Source: Gordonia amicalis NBRC 100051 = JCM 11271 (GTDB lineage Bacteria; Actinomycetota; Actinomycetes; Mycobacteriales; Mycobacteriaceae). Taken from it: DNA of 64,000 nt. The translations under genes and the position numbers were made by a program. This document shows, in pieces, positions 14,990 through 24,388 of this stretch. The notes under the pieces are model-generated. The model did no database searches. It was not told where the DNA came from and saw only the letters and a list, made by a program, of their open reading frames with translations. Where the stretch lies: contig NZ_BANS01000021.1 of NCBI RefSeq assembly GCF_000332995.1, forward strand, positions 62,001 to 126,000, given 5' to 3'. Each line of letters opens with the position of its first letter. Within the stretch, counting starts at the first letter, position 1.

Positions 14990-17467
14990 TCACAGGTCCC
15001 CAGGCAACTTGTCCCGACGGATACCGCGCCAGCTCGGGTGGCGAAGGTGGCCGGCGGTGGTCCAGTCCATGAAGCGCACCTCGCCGACGATCTTGGGCAG
15101 AACCCAGACCGCGCTCGACGCGATGGGACGGTCGAGTTTCTCGAGGAATGGGGACCGCGAGATCTTCAGCGGTTCGAGTTCCTCGGCGAGAGAGCGCAAC
15201 TGCGCGTCGGTGAATCCGGTTCCGACGCGGCCCACGTAGCGCAGTCCGGTCTCCTCGGGCAGCCCGAGCAGAAGCGATCCGATGGTGTGCGACCGGTTGC
15301 CGCGCCCGGGACGATATCCGCCGACCACCACCTCGATGTCGCTCCAGTTCTTGTGCTTGAGCCACTTGGTGGAGCGTCGGCCCTGTTGATAGACCGAGTC
15401 ACGGCGTTTGGCGACAACACCTTCCATGTTGTGTTCGCGGCTGTACTCGATCGCCGCACTTGCCGGCGTCGGAAGCAACGGCGGCACATCGATGTACGTC
15501 GAGCGACGAAAGGCCGGCGCGAGTTCCTCGAGGATCTCGCGCCGTACGGACCACGGTTTGCGTAGCAACGACGTCCCGTTCAGATACAGGATGTCGAACA
15601 GGTGCAGCTTGAGTGTGTACGGCTCCTCGGTGTGCCTACGTGAGGTGAACAGCGTGAAGTTGGTTCGGCCGGTGGAGTCGATGGCCACCGCCTCGCCGTC
15701 GAGCACCACATCCATGAGCCCGAGATCGTCGGTGATGCTAGCGAATTCGGGAAAATCGTTCGTCATGTCGATCCCCGAGCGGGACGTCAGCCGGAACTCG
15801 CCGCCGATCGAGCGCACCAGGAGTCGATAACCGTCCCATTTGCCCTCGAACGCCCAGTCGCGCCCGTTGAGCTTGTCGATCGGCTCGTCGGTGGCGAGCA
15901 TCGGTCTCGGATCGGTGAGACTGTCGGGAACGATGGGGCGCGGCTCGTCGGTCATCAGGTGGGCGAGCCAGTTCTTGTCACCGGTGCGGATCAGTGCGTA
16001 CCGGCCCTGGAGCCGCTCGCCGTGCAGGCGGACGATGACCTCTTTGTCCCGCCACTTCTCCAGCTCGAAAGTGCCTTTGTCCCAGATCGATACGTGACCA
16101 CCGCCGTATTCTCCGGCCGGGATGTCGCCCTCGAACTCGGCGTAGTCCATCGGATGGTCCTCGGTCTGGACCGCGAGTCGGTTCTGGTCCGGATCGGTGG
16201 GGAGGTTCTTCGGCACCGCCCACGAGACCAGCACGCCGTCGTGTTCGAGACGGAAGTCGTAGTGGAGTCGCCGTGCGTGGTGCTCCTGGATGACGAAGAT
16301 CGGTGCGCGGGGCGCGGATTCCGGATGATCCTCGTCCACCTCGTCCTCCGCTTCCCGGAGGCGTTGCCGATGGTTCTCGTCGCCGAAGGGTTCCGGCGTC
16401 TTCGACTCGTCGCGTTTGCGACGGTACTCACGCAGATTGATGATCTGACCCGACCGCGTCTCCTCCGCGTGGTCGTCGCCGGCGCCGTGATGGTCGTCGG
16501 AGGTGATGTTCTCCCGCAACGTGTCCGGGTCGGCGAGATCGTCACCGGTGTCGGAGGAACCGACGACGTCGTCCGAGGCGGTGGCCGGATCGTCGTCGTA
16601 CGGAGCGTCGAGACCGGCCAGGAGATCGCCGACGTCGGCCACTCGGTCGAGGACCTCGGTGTAGAGCAACTGGGCGATCGTGGGGTCCTCGATCTCATCC
16701 CATGTACGGGGCGCGGCGACCCACGGTTGTTCGCGTCCGCGCAGCGAATACGGCGACAGGGTGGTCTTCGAGGCGTTGTTCTGGCTCCAGTCGATGAAGA
16801 CCTTGTCGTCGCGGATCTTCTTCGACATGTTGGCGGTGATGAAATCACTGTGCTGCCGGGCGAACTCGTCGGCCACCTCACGGGCGACCTTCCGGGCGGC
16901 TTCCGAGCTCACCGGTTTGGGCAGCCGGGCGTAGATGTGAATACCCTTGCCGCCGCTGGTCACCGGGTACGTGGTGGTGCCGCCCAGCCAGTTCCGGATC
17001 TCCACCGCCACGGCCGCGGTCTCGTGCAGGGGGACACGCGGACCGGGGTCGAGGTCGAAGACGATCCGGTTGGCCATGCGTTCGCCGTCGGGGCCGATCG
17101 GCAGCCGCCACTGCGGGACGTGGATCTCGAGCGCAGCCATCTGGGCCAGCCAGACGAGCGTGGCGCGATCCTCGGCGAGCGCGTATTCGATGACCCGCTC
17201 GCTGTGCTGGATGCCATGGCGGCGAACCCAGTCGGGCGCGCTGTCGGGCAGATCCTTCTCGAAGAACGGCGTCGACTCGACACCGTTGGGCCAGCGTTTG
17301 CGGGTGACGATGCGGTTCCGCAGGTGCGGCAGCATCACCTCGGCGATGCGCGAGTAGTAGTCGATGACGTCGTATTTGCGTGTCCCGGTCGCCGGATAGA
17401 GCACCTTGGAGAGATTGGTGATCGAGATCCGGCGGCCGTCGACCTCCAGGATCTCTCCGCCTGCCAT
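14990..17467 (-). CDS. ligD: NHEJ DNA ligase D (polymerase-phosphoesterase-ligase)
   Basis: About 825 residues from ATG 17467 (MAGGEILEVDG). Domain order is that of mycobacterial LigD: primase-polymerase domain (about 1-290, with FDLDPG holding the metal-binding Asp pair), an acidic linker (about 300-385), a 3'-phosphoesterase domain (HYDFRLEHDG, SWAVPKN, EGDIPAGEYGGG, about 410-540), and an ATP-dependent ligase domain with adenylation Lys543 in EGKWDGYR plus its OB fold. It fills and seals double-strand breaks with Ku, encoded divergently next door. The frame is open 36 codons upstream, but that part is unlike LigD. Confidence 0.95.
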   Translation of the reverse strand: MAGGEILEVDGRRISITNLSKVLYPATGTRKYDVIDYYSRIAEVMLPHLRNRIVTRKRWPNGVESTPFFEKDLPDSAPDWVRRHGIQHSERVIEYALAEDRATLVWLAQMAALEIHVPQWRLPIGPDGERMANRIVFDLDPGPRVPLHETAAVAVEIRNWLGGTTTYPVTSGGKGIHIYARLPKPVSSEAARKVAREVADEFARQHSDFITANMSKKIRDDKVFIDWSQNNASKTTLSPYSLRGREQPWVAAPRTWDEIEDPTIAQLLYTEVLDRVADVGDLLAGLDAPYDDDPATASDDVVGSSDTGDDLADPDTLRENITSDDHHGAGDDHAEETRSGQIINLREYRRKRDESKTPEPFGDENHRQRLREAEDEVDEDHPESAPRAPIFVIQEHHARRLHYDFRLEHDGVLVSWAVPKNLPTDPDQNRLAVQTEDHPMDYAEFEGDIPAGEYGGGHVSIWDKGTFELEKWRDKEVIVRLHGERLQGRYALIRTGDKNWLAHLMTDEPRPIVPDSLTDPRPMLATDEPIDKLNGRDWAFEGKWDGYRLLVRSIGGEFRLTSRSGIDMTNDFPEFASITDDLGLMDVVLDGEAVAIDSTGRTNFTLFTSRRHTEEPYTLKLHLFDILYLNGTSLLRKPWSVRREILEELAPAFRRSTYIDVPPLLPTPASAAIEYSREHNMEGVVAKRRDSVYQQGRRSTKWLKHKNWSDIEVVVGGYRPGRGNRSHTIGSLLLGLPEETGLRYVGRVGTGFTDAQLRSLAEELEPLKISRSPFLEKLDRPIASSAVWVLPKIVGEVRFMDWTTAGHLRHPSWRGIRRDKLPGDL

Positions 17468-17583
17468 CACCCCATTGTCCACACCGCAGAGCCGAAGGCT
17501 CGTCGATCGGCGCGGGTGTCTCCACGGAGGCGTTTGCGTCTGGTTGCCGACGTCGCACACGAACTCCTGGCACAATGGCCGAC

Positions 17584-18567
17584 ATGCGCTCGATCTGGAA
17601 GGGCGATCTCAGCTTTGGCCTGGTGAATGTACCGGTCAAGGTCTATTCCGCGACGGAGAGTCACGACCGCAAGTCCTACCAGGTCGACTCCTCCGACGGC
17701 ACCCGCATCCGATACCGGCGCGTGCGCGAGGGAACCGACACCGAGGTCGACTACTCCGACATCGCCAACGCCTACGAATCGGAATCGGGCGAGACGGTGA
17801 TCCTGACCAAGGACGACCTGTCGACGCTGCCGGTGCAGAAGAGCCCGGAGATCTCGATCCTCGAGTTCGTGCCGGTCGAACAGGTCGATCCGATCTACTT
17901 CGACAAGCCCTATTACCTGGAGCCGTCGTCGAAGTCGCCCAAGGCCTACGTGCTGTTGGCCAAGGCGCTCGAGGAAACCGACCGCCTGGCGATCGCGACG
18001 TTCACCCTGCGGAACCGCACGCGGGTCGCGGCGCTGCGCGTCGTCGACGGCGTCATGACCCTGCAGACACTCCTGTGGCCGGATGAAGTTCGCAAACCCG
18101 ACTTCGGTTTTCTCGACGAGGACACCGAGATCCGCGACCAGGAACTGAAGATGGCGGCGTCGCTGATCGAGTCGATGGCCTCCGACTACGATCCGTCCGA
18201 GTTCGAGGACACCTATCAGAACGAGCTGGCCAAACTCATCGAGGCGAAAGCCGAGGGCAGCGAGGCGTTCCCCGAGTCGGAGGAGGAGAAGCCCGGCGAG
18301 GAGGATTCCGAGGTCGCCGATCTGCTTGCCGCTCTGCGTGCCTCGGTGAAGGACCGCGGGGCTTCCGACGAGGACGAGGCCGAGAAGAAGGACACGGCCG
18401 CGAAGAAGGCCGCGAAGAAGGCTGCCAAGAAGGCACCCGCCAAGAAGGCCGCGGCGAAGAAGGCTCCCGCCAAGAAGGCGGCCTCGAAGAGCAGCTCTGG
18501 ATCGTCGGGCTCCAAGAGCACGGCGAAGAAGGCGCCCGCCAAGAAGGCCTCCCGCCGGGCGAGCTGA
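17584..18567 (+). CDS. ku: Ku protein for non-homologous end joining
   Basis: About 327 residues. ATG 17584 gives MRSIWKGDLSFGLVNVPVKV, the usual actinobacterial Ku start; ATG 17575 would add three residues. The beta-barrel/ring domain covers about 1-255. The tail beyond about 270 is a lysine/alanine array with repeated KKA, AKKAPAKKA and AAKKA units, similar to histone H1 or HupB tails, and should bind DNA without sequence preference. It threads broken ends and recruits LigD. ligD and ku share a 116-base divergent region with no obvious ribosome binding site, so ku may be leaderless. Confidence 0.95.
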   Translation: MRSIWKGDLSFGLVNVPVKVYSATESHDRKSYQVDSSDGTRIRYRRVREGTDTEVDYSDIANAYESESGETVILTKDDLSTLPVQKSPEISILEFVPVEQVDPIYFDKPYYLEPSSKSPKAYVLLAKALEETDRLAIATFTLRNRTRVAALRVVDGVMTLQTLLWPDEVRKPDFGFLDEDTEIRDQELKMAASLIESMASDYDPSEFEDTYQNELAKLIEAKAEGSEAFPESEEEKPGEEDSEVADLLAALRASVKDRGASDEDEAEKKDTAAKKAAKKAAKKAPAKKAAAKKAPAKKAASKSSSGSSGSKSTAKKAPAKKASRRAS

Positions 18568-18627
18568 TCGCGCTCTCCGGCGGAAATTCGCTGGCCTGAG
18601 AACGTCGGCGTCCGGCAAGCTCGAGGG

Positions 18628-19959
18628 GTGAGCACCGACGTCGACACCCGTCTGCCGCGCGCCTTGAAGCCCCTGGCGCGACGGCAGTACCGGCTGCTGG
18701 CGTCGGGTTTGATCCTGGCGATGTTCGGTGACGGGATCTGGACGATCGCGGTGATCTGGCAGGTCATCGCCCTCGGTGGCGGACCGGGACAGGTGTCGCT
18801 GGCGACCGGGATAGCAGCGGTCGGGATGCTCGTCTCGACCCTCGCCGGCGGTGTGCTGGCCGACCGGATCTCGCAGCGCCACATCATGATCGGCCTCGAG
18901 GTCACCAAGATGGTGGCGTTCGGCGCCGTGGGTGTGGCGTCCGTGGCCGGCGTTCTCGATCTCTGGATGGTCGTGGTGGCATCGCTGCTCGCGGGCGCCA
19001 CGATGGGCATGTACTACCCGGCATACTCGGCGCTGCTGCCCGGTGTGGTCTCGTCGTCGGAACTGCAGGCGGCGAACGGTATCGAGGGTTTCTTCCGCCC
19101 GGTGGTTTTCCAGGCGGTCGGCCCGATGGTGGCCGGGGCCGTCATCGGGGCCACCGCGCCGGGGCAGGCGGTCGTGCTGGCCGCGATCGCGTCCATCGCG
19201 TCGGGGTTCTGTTATCTGGTGATGGCTCCGGTGACGTCGCGACGACTGGGCGAACCGGCGAGTTCCGAGTCGGAGATCGTGCGCACCGGCGCAGGCGTTG
19301 GCGGTGTGGTCGTCGACCTCGTCGGGGGCTTCGTGTACATGATCCGCACGCCGTGGCTGTGGGGGACGCTGTTCTTCGCCTGTGTCCTGGTGCTGGCGAC
19401 CCTGGGTCCGATCGAGGTGCTCGTGCCCTTTGCCCTGCGTGAGCGCGTCGAGGGTGGCGCTTCGCAGCATGCGTGGGTGCTGGCCGGGTTCGGTATCGGG
19501 GCGGCTGTCACGTCGTTGGTGTTCGCGTCGCTGCCGATGCCCCGGCGGTATCTGACGGTCATGTTCGGGGTGTGGTCGTTCTCGAGCGTGCCGCTCGTCC
19601 TGATGGGGGTCGCCGATTCGACCTGGCTGTTCGTCGCGGCCGGCTTCGGTATGGGAGTCCTGTTCGACGGCCCGATGGTGTTGTGGGGGACGCTGCTTCA
19701 GCGTCGTGCCCCGCCGCCACTGCTCGGCCGAATAGCAAGTCTCGACTTCTTCGTGTCGGTCGCGCTGATGCCGGTGTCGATGGCGATCGCCGCTCCGGTC
19801 TCGTCGGCGATCGGGTTGACCGCGACGTTCGTCCTGGCCGGTCTCCTGCCGGTGCCGATCGCGTGGGCGTTCTACTTCGCGGCCCGCATGTGGCGCGACG
19901 AGATCGAGCACCCGCTCGTCGACGAGACGCCGCCGAAGCTGGTGCCGGTCAACGACTGA
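18628..19959 (+). CDS. MFS transporter
   Basis: A 443-residue protein with about 12 hydrophobic helices and the loop 2-3 motif GGVLADRISQR near residues 73-83, as in the MFS_3 (EntS-like) exporter group. The GTG start follows GAGGG closely. Substrate unknown; drug, siderophore or metabolite export are all possible. It lies 60 bases after ku with no terminator seen between them, so partial read-through is possible, but a functional link to DNA repair is not implied. Confidence 0.82.
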   Translation: MSTDVDTRLPRALKPLARRQYRLLASGLILAMFGDGIWTIAVIWQVIALGGGPGQVSLATGIAAVGMLVSTLAGGVLADRISQRHIMIGLEVTKMVAFGAVGVASVAGVLDLWMVVVASLLAGATMGMYYPAYSALLPGVVSSSELQAANGIEGFFRPVVFQAVGPMVAGAVIGATAPGQAVVLAAIASIASGFCYLVMAPVTSRRLGEPASSESEIVRTGAGVGGVVVDLVGGFVYMIRTPWLWGTLFFACVLVLATLGPIEVLVPFALRERVEGGASQHAWVLAGFGIGAAVTSLVFASLPMPRRYLTVMFGVWSFSSVPLVLMGVADSTWLFVAAGFGMGVLFDGPMVLWGTLLQRRAPPPLLGRIASLDFFVSVALMPVSMAIAAPVSSAIGLTATFVLAGLLPVPIAWAFYFAARMWRDEIEHPLVDETPPKLVPVND

Positions 19960-19980
19960 CCAGTCCGCCGACGTCGCGGG

Positions 19981-20889
19981 TCACCGCAGCACCTCCGCGG
20001 CGCCTGCGACCACCAGGTCCGTGAGATGGTGTAGCAGAGGGGAACTGAGTTTCCAGTACTGCCAGTAGAGCGGGACGTCGAGGTGGTGGTCGGCGATCAT
20101 CCGCACCCGGCCGTCGTCGAGGGCATCGCGGATCTGGACGGCGGGTACTGCGCCCCAGCCGATTCCGAGGGAGACCGCGCGGTGGTACTCCGTGGAGGCC
20201 GGGATATAGGCGGCGGGTGGGTCGACGGCGCGGCCGGCCAACGCGGCCACCATGTTCAGCTGGATGTGGTCGTTGCGATCGAACTGGACCATCGGGGCTC
20301 TGGACAACGCCTCGGCGTCGAGACCGTCCGGCAGCCAGGTCTCGATGAATTCTGGTGTCGCGACGGGCAGATACCGCAGGCTGCCGAGCGGGTGGAGGGT
20401 GCAGCCACGCACGGCCAGCGGTTCCGACGTCACCGCGGCGAGTACGTCACCCGACTTCAGCAGAGCGCCGCTGCGCGTCTCGTCGTCGCGGAACACCTCG
20501 ACCGCCACCGCGTGGTCCCGGTGGAACCGGGCAAGAACCGGAAGCAACCAGGTCGCCAGCGAGTCCGCATTCGTCGCGATGGGGAGATGAACCCGGGGCC
20601 GTGCGGAGACCGGGGCATCGTCGTGGTCGGGTTCGCCGATGAACTCGGCGCGCGTCTCGGCGAGCAACAGTTCCCACTGCCTGGCCAGGCGAACCAACAC
20701 CTCGCCGTCGGGGGTCGCCGAAGCCGGTTTGGTCCGGCGCAGCACCACCCGGCCGACCGCGGATTCCAGCGTCTTGATCCGCTGACTGACCGCCGAGGGC
20801 GTGATGTGCAGCGACGACGCCGCCGCGTCGAACGTCCCTTCACGCAGGACTGCGGCCAGCGTGCGCAGACCTTCCTGGCTGATGTCCAT
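19981..20889 (-). CDS. lysG: LysR-family regulator, LysG/ArgP type
   Basis: A 302-residue LysR protein: N-terminal winged helix-turn-helix (about 4-60, with the FDAAASSLHITPSAVSQRIKTLE block seen in ArgP/LysG) and a C-terminal effector domain (about 90-300). It is divergent from a lysE-type exporter with 85 bases between them, the same arrangement as lysG-lysE of Corynebacterium glutamicum, where LysG activates export on excess Lys, Arg or His. The shared region contains TGATG and TTCTTTAG words but no clear palindrome. Gene symbol assigned by context. Confidence 0.85.
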   Translation of the reverse strand: MDISQEGLRTLAAVLREGTFDAAASSLHITPSAVSQRIKTLESAVGRVVLRRTKPASATPDGEVLVRLARQWELLLAETRAEFIGEPDHDDAPVSARPRVHLPIATNADSLATWLLPVLARFHRDHAVAVEVFRDDETRSGALLKSGDVLAAVTSEPLAVRGCTLHPLGSLRYLPVATPEFIETWLPDGLDAEALSRAPMVQFDRNDHIQLNMVAALAGRAVDPPAAYIPASTEYHRAVSLGIGWGAVPAVQIRDALDDGRVRMIADHHLDVPLYWQYWKLSSPLLHHLTDLVVAGAAEVLR

Positions 20890-20974
20890 GCGACCACGCT
20901 AGATGAAGAACAGCTGATGATTCTTTAGAAACATTCGCTGTACTGATCGAAGCGACGGTCATAACGTTCGCAGG

Positions 20975-21594
20975 GTGTCCAGCTACCTCCTCCCCGCGAT
21001 CGCCGGGCTGCTCACCGGTGCGGGCCTGATCGTGGCGATCGGTCCGCAGAACGTCTTCGTCCTCCGGCAGGGCGTGGCGCGCCGGCACACGGGGTCGATC
21101 GTGGCCGTGTGCGCGATCTCCGACGTCGTGCTGATCGTCGCGGGAGTGGCGGGACTCGGCGCGATCGTCGCCGCCCACCCTCAGGTGATCACCGTCGCCA
21201 AGATGGTCGGCGGTCTTTATGTGCTCGGGCTCGGACTGCTCGCCGCCAAACGCTGCCTCCGCAGCAACGAGGCCATCTCCGCGAACGCCGAAGAGGCCGA
21301 ATCGGCCGGCCGGTGGGTCGCCGTCGGCACCGCGCTGGCGCTCACGTGGCTCAATCCACACGTCTACCTCGACACCGTCCTGACCATGGGTGCGATCGCC
21401 AACGGTCACGGAAACGGCAAGTGGGCCTTCGCCATCGGCGCGTGTCTGGCCAGCATCCTGTGGTTCACCGCGCTCGGGGGAGGGGCCCGGCGCCTGTCGC
21501 GCTTCTTCGCCAGCCCGCGCGCGTGGAAGATCCTCGACGCCGTCGTGGCGGTCTCATGATCGGGATGGCGATCGCGCTCTTCGCGTCGGTGTGA
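20975..21594 (+). pseudogene. lysE: LysE-type amino-acid exporter with 3'-end frameshift
   Basis: The GTG start gives a LysE/RhtB exporter with the diagnostic GPQNVFVLRQG (about 23-33) and TWLNPHVYLDT blocks and about five helices. The reading frame stops at TGA 21557-21559 after AVVAVS. Adding one base near 21553 restores ATG ATC GGG and continues to a stop at 21594 with MIGMAIALFASV, the expected last helix of the family. So the last half-helix is lost by a one-base deletion, real or a sequence error. The product (194 residues) may still insert, but is probably impaired. Its likely role is export of basic amino acids. Confidence 0.75.
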
Positions 21595-21673
21595 CCTCGC
21601 TGTGACATCGGTGCCGGTGATTGGGCATCCGCAACATGCCTAGTCGAGACCTTTGTCCGGTACACCGGAGAGG

Positions 21674-22555
21674 GTGACCCTCAGTTCCTCCGCCCCGCCG
21701 GCGACTCGCGTGCCGGGGCCGCGGTCGTTCGATGTGCGTGCGGTGGTGTCCGACACGCGGGCCATCCTCGCCCGCGGCGACCTCGCGGTCGCCGCGGCGG
21801 CACTGACCTACTACGCCGCGATCGCCGTGGTGCCCTGGGTGTTGCTGGCCATCTGGTCGACGACGTGGATTCGCGGGGCGTCGTCGGCGGAGAGCACATG
21901 GCTGGGTCTCGACGTGCTCATCCCACCCGACATGGGCGGTCGCGCGGTCTTCGACGAGGCGGTCGTGATCGGCACCGGACTGTCCGTGCTGAGCGCCCTC
22001 GTACTCCTCTTCCCGGCATCGTTCTACGGAGAAGGCCTACGCCGGGCCTGCCTGACCTTCTATCCGAAACGGGATCGCTTCACCGGGTGGCGATCCCGGT
22101 TGTCGATCCTCGCGCTGTTCGCCCTGGTCCCGACGCTGGCGCACATCGCGGTCACGGTCGGCGGGTCGATCACGGGACTGGCGCCCGACGGCGGCGGCTC
22201 CGGAGGTTTCTGGGACCTCGCGACCCGCGTGGTCGTCGGATTCGTCACCGTCTGGCTGAGCCTCGCGGTGGCATTGACGTGGGTGTACTGGAAAGTGACC
22301 CCAGGCCGTCCGAGCCTGGCGATCGCCGGGGTCACCGCGCTCGTCACGGCGTCGTTCATCGCCGGATTCGCGCAGGGATTCCTGCTGTTCCTGTCCCTGC
22401 CGATCGATGTCGGTATCCCCTACGGCGGCCTGCGCGTCATCGGCGGAGTGGTGGCGGTCGGACTCTGGCTCTACGTCCTGCACGTGCTCGTGATCGTCGG
22501 ATGGGCTCTCGGGCACGCACTCGACGGCGCCCGGGTCGACGACCGTGTCGGCTGA
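21674..22555 (+). CDS. YihY/BrkB-family membrane protein
   Basis: About 293 residues with six hydrophobic helices. The first contains AALTYYAAIAVVPWVLLAI, the usual YihY/BrkB signature, followed by FYGEGLRRA and further helices ending in VIVGWALGHALDG. Members were once called ribonuclease BN, but that is not supported; function in the membrane is unknown. GTG 21674 is chosen, with GGAG just upstream; TTG 21653 is possible. It overlaps the next gene by 11 bases, so the two are coupled. Confidence 0.75.
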   Translation: MTLSSSAPPATRVPGPRSFDVRAVVSDTRAILARGDLAVAAAALTYYAAIAVVPWVLLAIWSTTWIRGASSAESTWLGLDVLIPPDMGGRAVFDEAVVIGTGLSVLSALVLLFPASFYGEGLRRACLTFYPKRDRFTGWRSRLSILALFALVPTLAHIAVTVGGSITGLAPDGGGSGGFWDLATRVVVGFVTVWLSLAVALTWVYWKVTPGRPSLAIAGVTALVTASFIAGFAQGFLLFLSLPIDVGIPYGGLRVIGGVVAVGLWLYVLHVLVIVGWALGHALDGARVDDRVG

Positions 22556-23297
22556 ACCGCGTCGCCTCGCCGGTGACCGACGACTCGCACGCCGGTCTCA
22601 ACGGGACACCGTGCTCGACGCGTGGTCGGAGCTGCACGGCGGAATCGATCCCCGTGAATCCTTCTGGGTCGAACGGTGGGTCCTCCTCAGCAACGCGTGT
22701 GCGCGGCCGCTCGCGCGCCTCGGCATCTCCCCGAACGCGATCACCGTCGGCGGGGCCCTGGCCACCGCGATCGCTTTCGCGGTGACCTTCGCCGGACACG
22801 GATGGTTCGCAGTGGCCGCCGTCGTCATCCTCCTCGCCGCGGTCCTCGACGGCGTGGACGGCGCCATCGCCGCCCAGACCGGTTCGGCGACCCAATGGGG
22901 CCGGGTTCTCGACACCATGGCCGATCGCTGGTCGGACATCTTCCTCGCGGGAATCGTGGTGATGGCCGGTGCGCCGCCGTGGATGGGGGTGGTGATCGCG
23001 GTGCTGACCCTGTTCCTCGAGGGGACCCGGGCGACGGCCCAGGCGGCCGGGATGGCGGGCCCGGGCAGGGTCACGGTCTGGGAGCGGCCGTCGCGCGTCA
23101 TCCTCGCCTTCATCGCGATGGTCGCGGCCACCGTCGTGTGGCAGATCGGTCTGTCCGACAGCGATGCCGACGCGCTGGCGGCGACCATCGCCGCGACCGG
23201 TGCGATCCTGGCGATGATCGGCCTTCTCCAGCTGTTCGTCGCCGTGTTCCGGCAGACCCGCGGGCGTCCGCCCGAGTCAGACTCGTCGCTGCCGTAG
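22545..23297 (+). CDS. CDP-alcohol phosphatidyltransferase family protein
   Basis: A 250-residue protein with about six helices after a 55-residue polar start. The active-site motif is recognisable as DGVDGAIAAQTGSATQW then GRVLD and MAD, giving D-x2-DG-x2-A-x9-G-x3-D-x3-D. The family consensus has Arg after the Ala, whereas this protein has Ala, so the motif is slightly degenerate. Such enzymes transfer a phospho-alcohol from a CDP-linked donor to lipid or inositol acceptors in the membrane. Its 3' end overlaps the convergent exporter gene by 21 bases. Substrate unknown. Confidence 0.75.
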   Translation: MSAEPRRLAGDRRLARRSQRDTVLDAWSELHGGIDPRESFWVERWVLLSNACARPLARLGISPNAITVGGALATAIAFAVTFAGHGWFAVAAVVILLAAVLDGVDGAIAAQTGSATQWGRVLDTMADRWSDIFLAGIVVMAGAPPWMGVVIAVLTLFLEGTRATAQAAGMAGPGRVTVWERPSRVILAFIAMVAATVVWQIGLSDSDADALAATIAATGAILAMIGLLQLFVAVFRQTRGRPPESDSSLP

Positions 23298-24293
23298 GGC
23301 GGAGAGCGCGAGCAGGACCGCGCCGGCGGCGATCCAGCCGAGCAGGATCCACATCGGACCGGCGGTCGAGGCGTCCGGGAAGTAGGCGACCGACCGGGTG
23401 AGGGTGCCGCCCGCTCCAGTCGGCAGCCACTGGCCGAGCGTTCCCCACGGCGCGGGGAGCAGGTATGGCGAGGATGCGAGCCCGGAGAGCGGGTTGGAGA
23501 TCAGCATCATCAGGATCGCCGCGACACCGACGCCGGGTGTCCCGAGGAGTGCGCCGGCACCGGCGGTGAACCAGGAGATGGCGCCGATCAGAAGCGCCAG
23601 CGCCATGGCGACCGGCACCACGCGTCCGTCGATCACGCCCAGCCACGACCAGACCGCCGCGAAACCGAGTCCGGCGACCAGTGGGCCGATCAGGACGACG
23701 GTGGCCTGCATCCACACCTGCCCGGCGAGAGCGATCGCGGCCGATGCGCCGAGTGCGATACCCGCGATGAGCAGCGGGAGCAGACCGGCCGCGAATCCGG
23801 TGCCGCGTGCATCGGTCGACGGCGGTGCGACCACCGACTCGGTGGTGACCGGCAACGACTGCGCGGTGGCGATGCCCGTCCCGACCCCGGCCACGATCTG
23901 CGCCAGCGCCGGCGATCCCGCCTCGGCCGTCAGGACGGTGACGCCCTGCGGGCCGACGGTCACGGCACCGACGATGTCGCGGGTCTCGATCGCACTCCGG
24001 GCGGCGGCGGCGTCGGCGAACTGCTCGACGACGAAGGCGTCGTCTCCGGCCCGGTCGGCCAGAGCGGACTCGATGGCCTGTGCGGCGCGTGCCGGCGCGA
24101 CCACGCCGAGCGGGACGTCGTGCGGCTCGGGGTCCACCGCGAGGGAGACGAACATGGCGGCGATCGTGCTGACCACGATCGGGATGGCGAGGACGAGCAC
24201 GGCGACAAGTCGCCAGGACGGTCCGTGAGGCGCGGGCTTCGGCCCCTTCTCGGTGAGGGGCAGTTGATCTGACGGATCGATGTACGTGGTCAT
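23277..24293 (-). CDS. YhgE/ABC-2-like membrane protein
   Basis: A 338-residue protein. ATG 24293 has GGGAGG upstream. One helix lies at about 27-48, then an external domain of about 110 residues (PLGVVAPARAAQAIE, VTVGPQGVTVL), then five helices at about 160-335 with ISNPLSG and LPAPWGTLGQWLPTGAG. This is the topology of YhgE/Pip and ABC-2 permease-like proteins, but no ATPase gene is adjacent. It is divergent from a TetR gene with matching operator palindromes in front of both, so it is probably an inducible efflux component. Substrate unknown. Confidence 0.72.
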   Translation of the reverse strand: MTTYIDPSDQLPLTEKGPKPAPHGPSWRLVAVLVLAIPIVVSTIAAMFVSLAVDPEPHDVPLGVVAPARAAQAIESALADRAGDDAFVVEQFADAAAARSAIETRDIVGAVTVGPQGVTVLTAEAGSPALAQIVAGVGTGIATAQSLPVTTESVVAPPSTDARGTGFAAGLLPLLIAGIALGASAAIALAGQVWMQATVVLIGPLVAGLGFAAVWSWLGVIDGRVVPVAMALALLIGAISWFTAGAGALLGTPGVGVAAILMMLISNPLSGLASSPYLLPAPWGTLGQWLPTGAGGTLTRSVAYFPDASTAGPMWILLGWIAAGAVLLALSALRQRRV

Positions 24294-24310
24294 CGCGACC
24301 TCCCAAAAAG

Positions 24311-24382
24311 AACGAACTCTCGTTTTAAGAATTATGCACCGCGGGTTGAGGATCAATCAAGAACGAAGATTCGTTTTATACT
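24311..24382. promoter_or_regulatory. Paired TetR operators and leaderless promoter
   Basis: Two related 14-base palindromes lie between the divergent genes: AACGAACTCTCGTT (24311-24324) and AACGAAGATTCGTT (24362-24375). The consensus is AACGAA-NN-TTCGTT, perfect in the second copy. The second overlaps TATACT (24377-24382), a strong -10 placed 6 bases before the tetR ATG, implying a leaderless transcript. This fits autorepression plus repression of the exporter. Confidence 0.75.
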
Positions 24383-24388
24383 CGTCGA

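Noticed and set aside
17467..19911. 814-residue minus-strand open frame opposite ku and the MFS gene
   Set aside because: Antisense to two well-supported genes; low-complexity Arg/His/Asp composition.
21674..22555. Ribonuclease BN annotation for the YihY-like protein
   Set aside because: RNase BN is a metallo-beta-lactamase-fold enzyme; this is a polytopic membrane protein, and the old name is a known misannotation.
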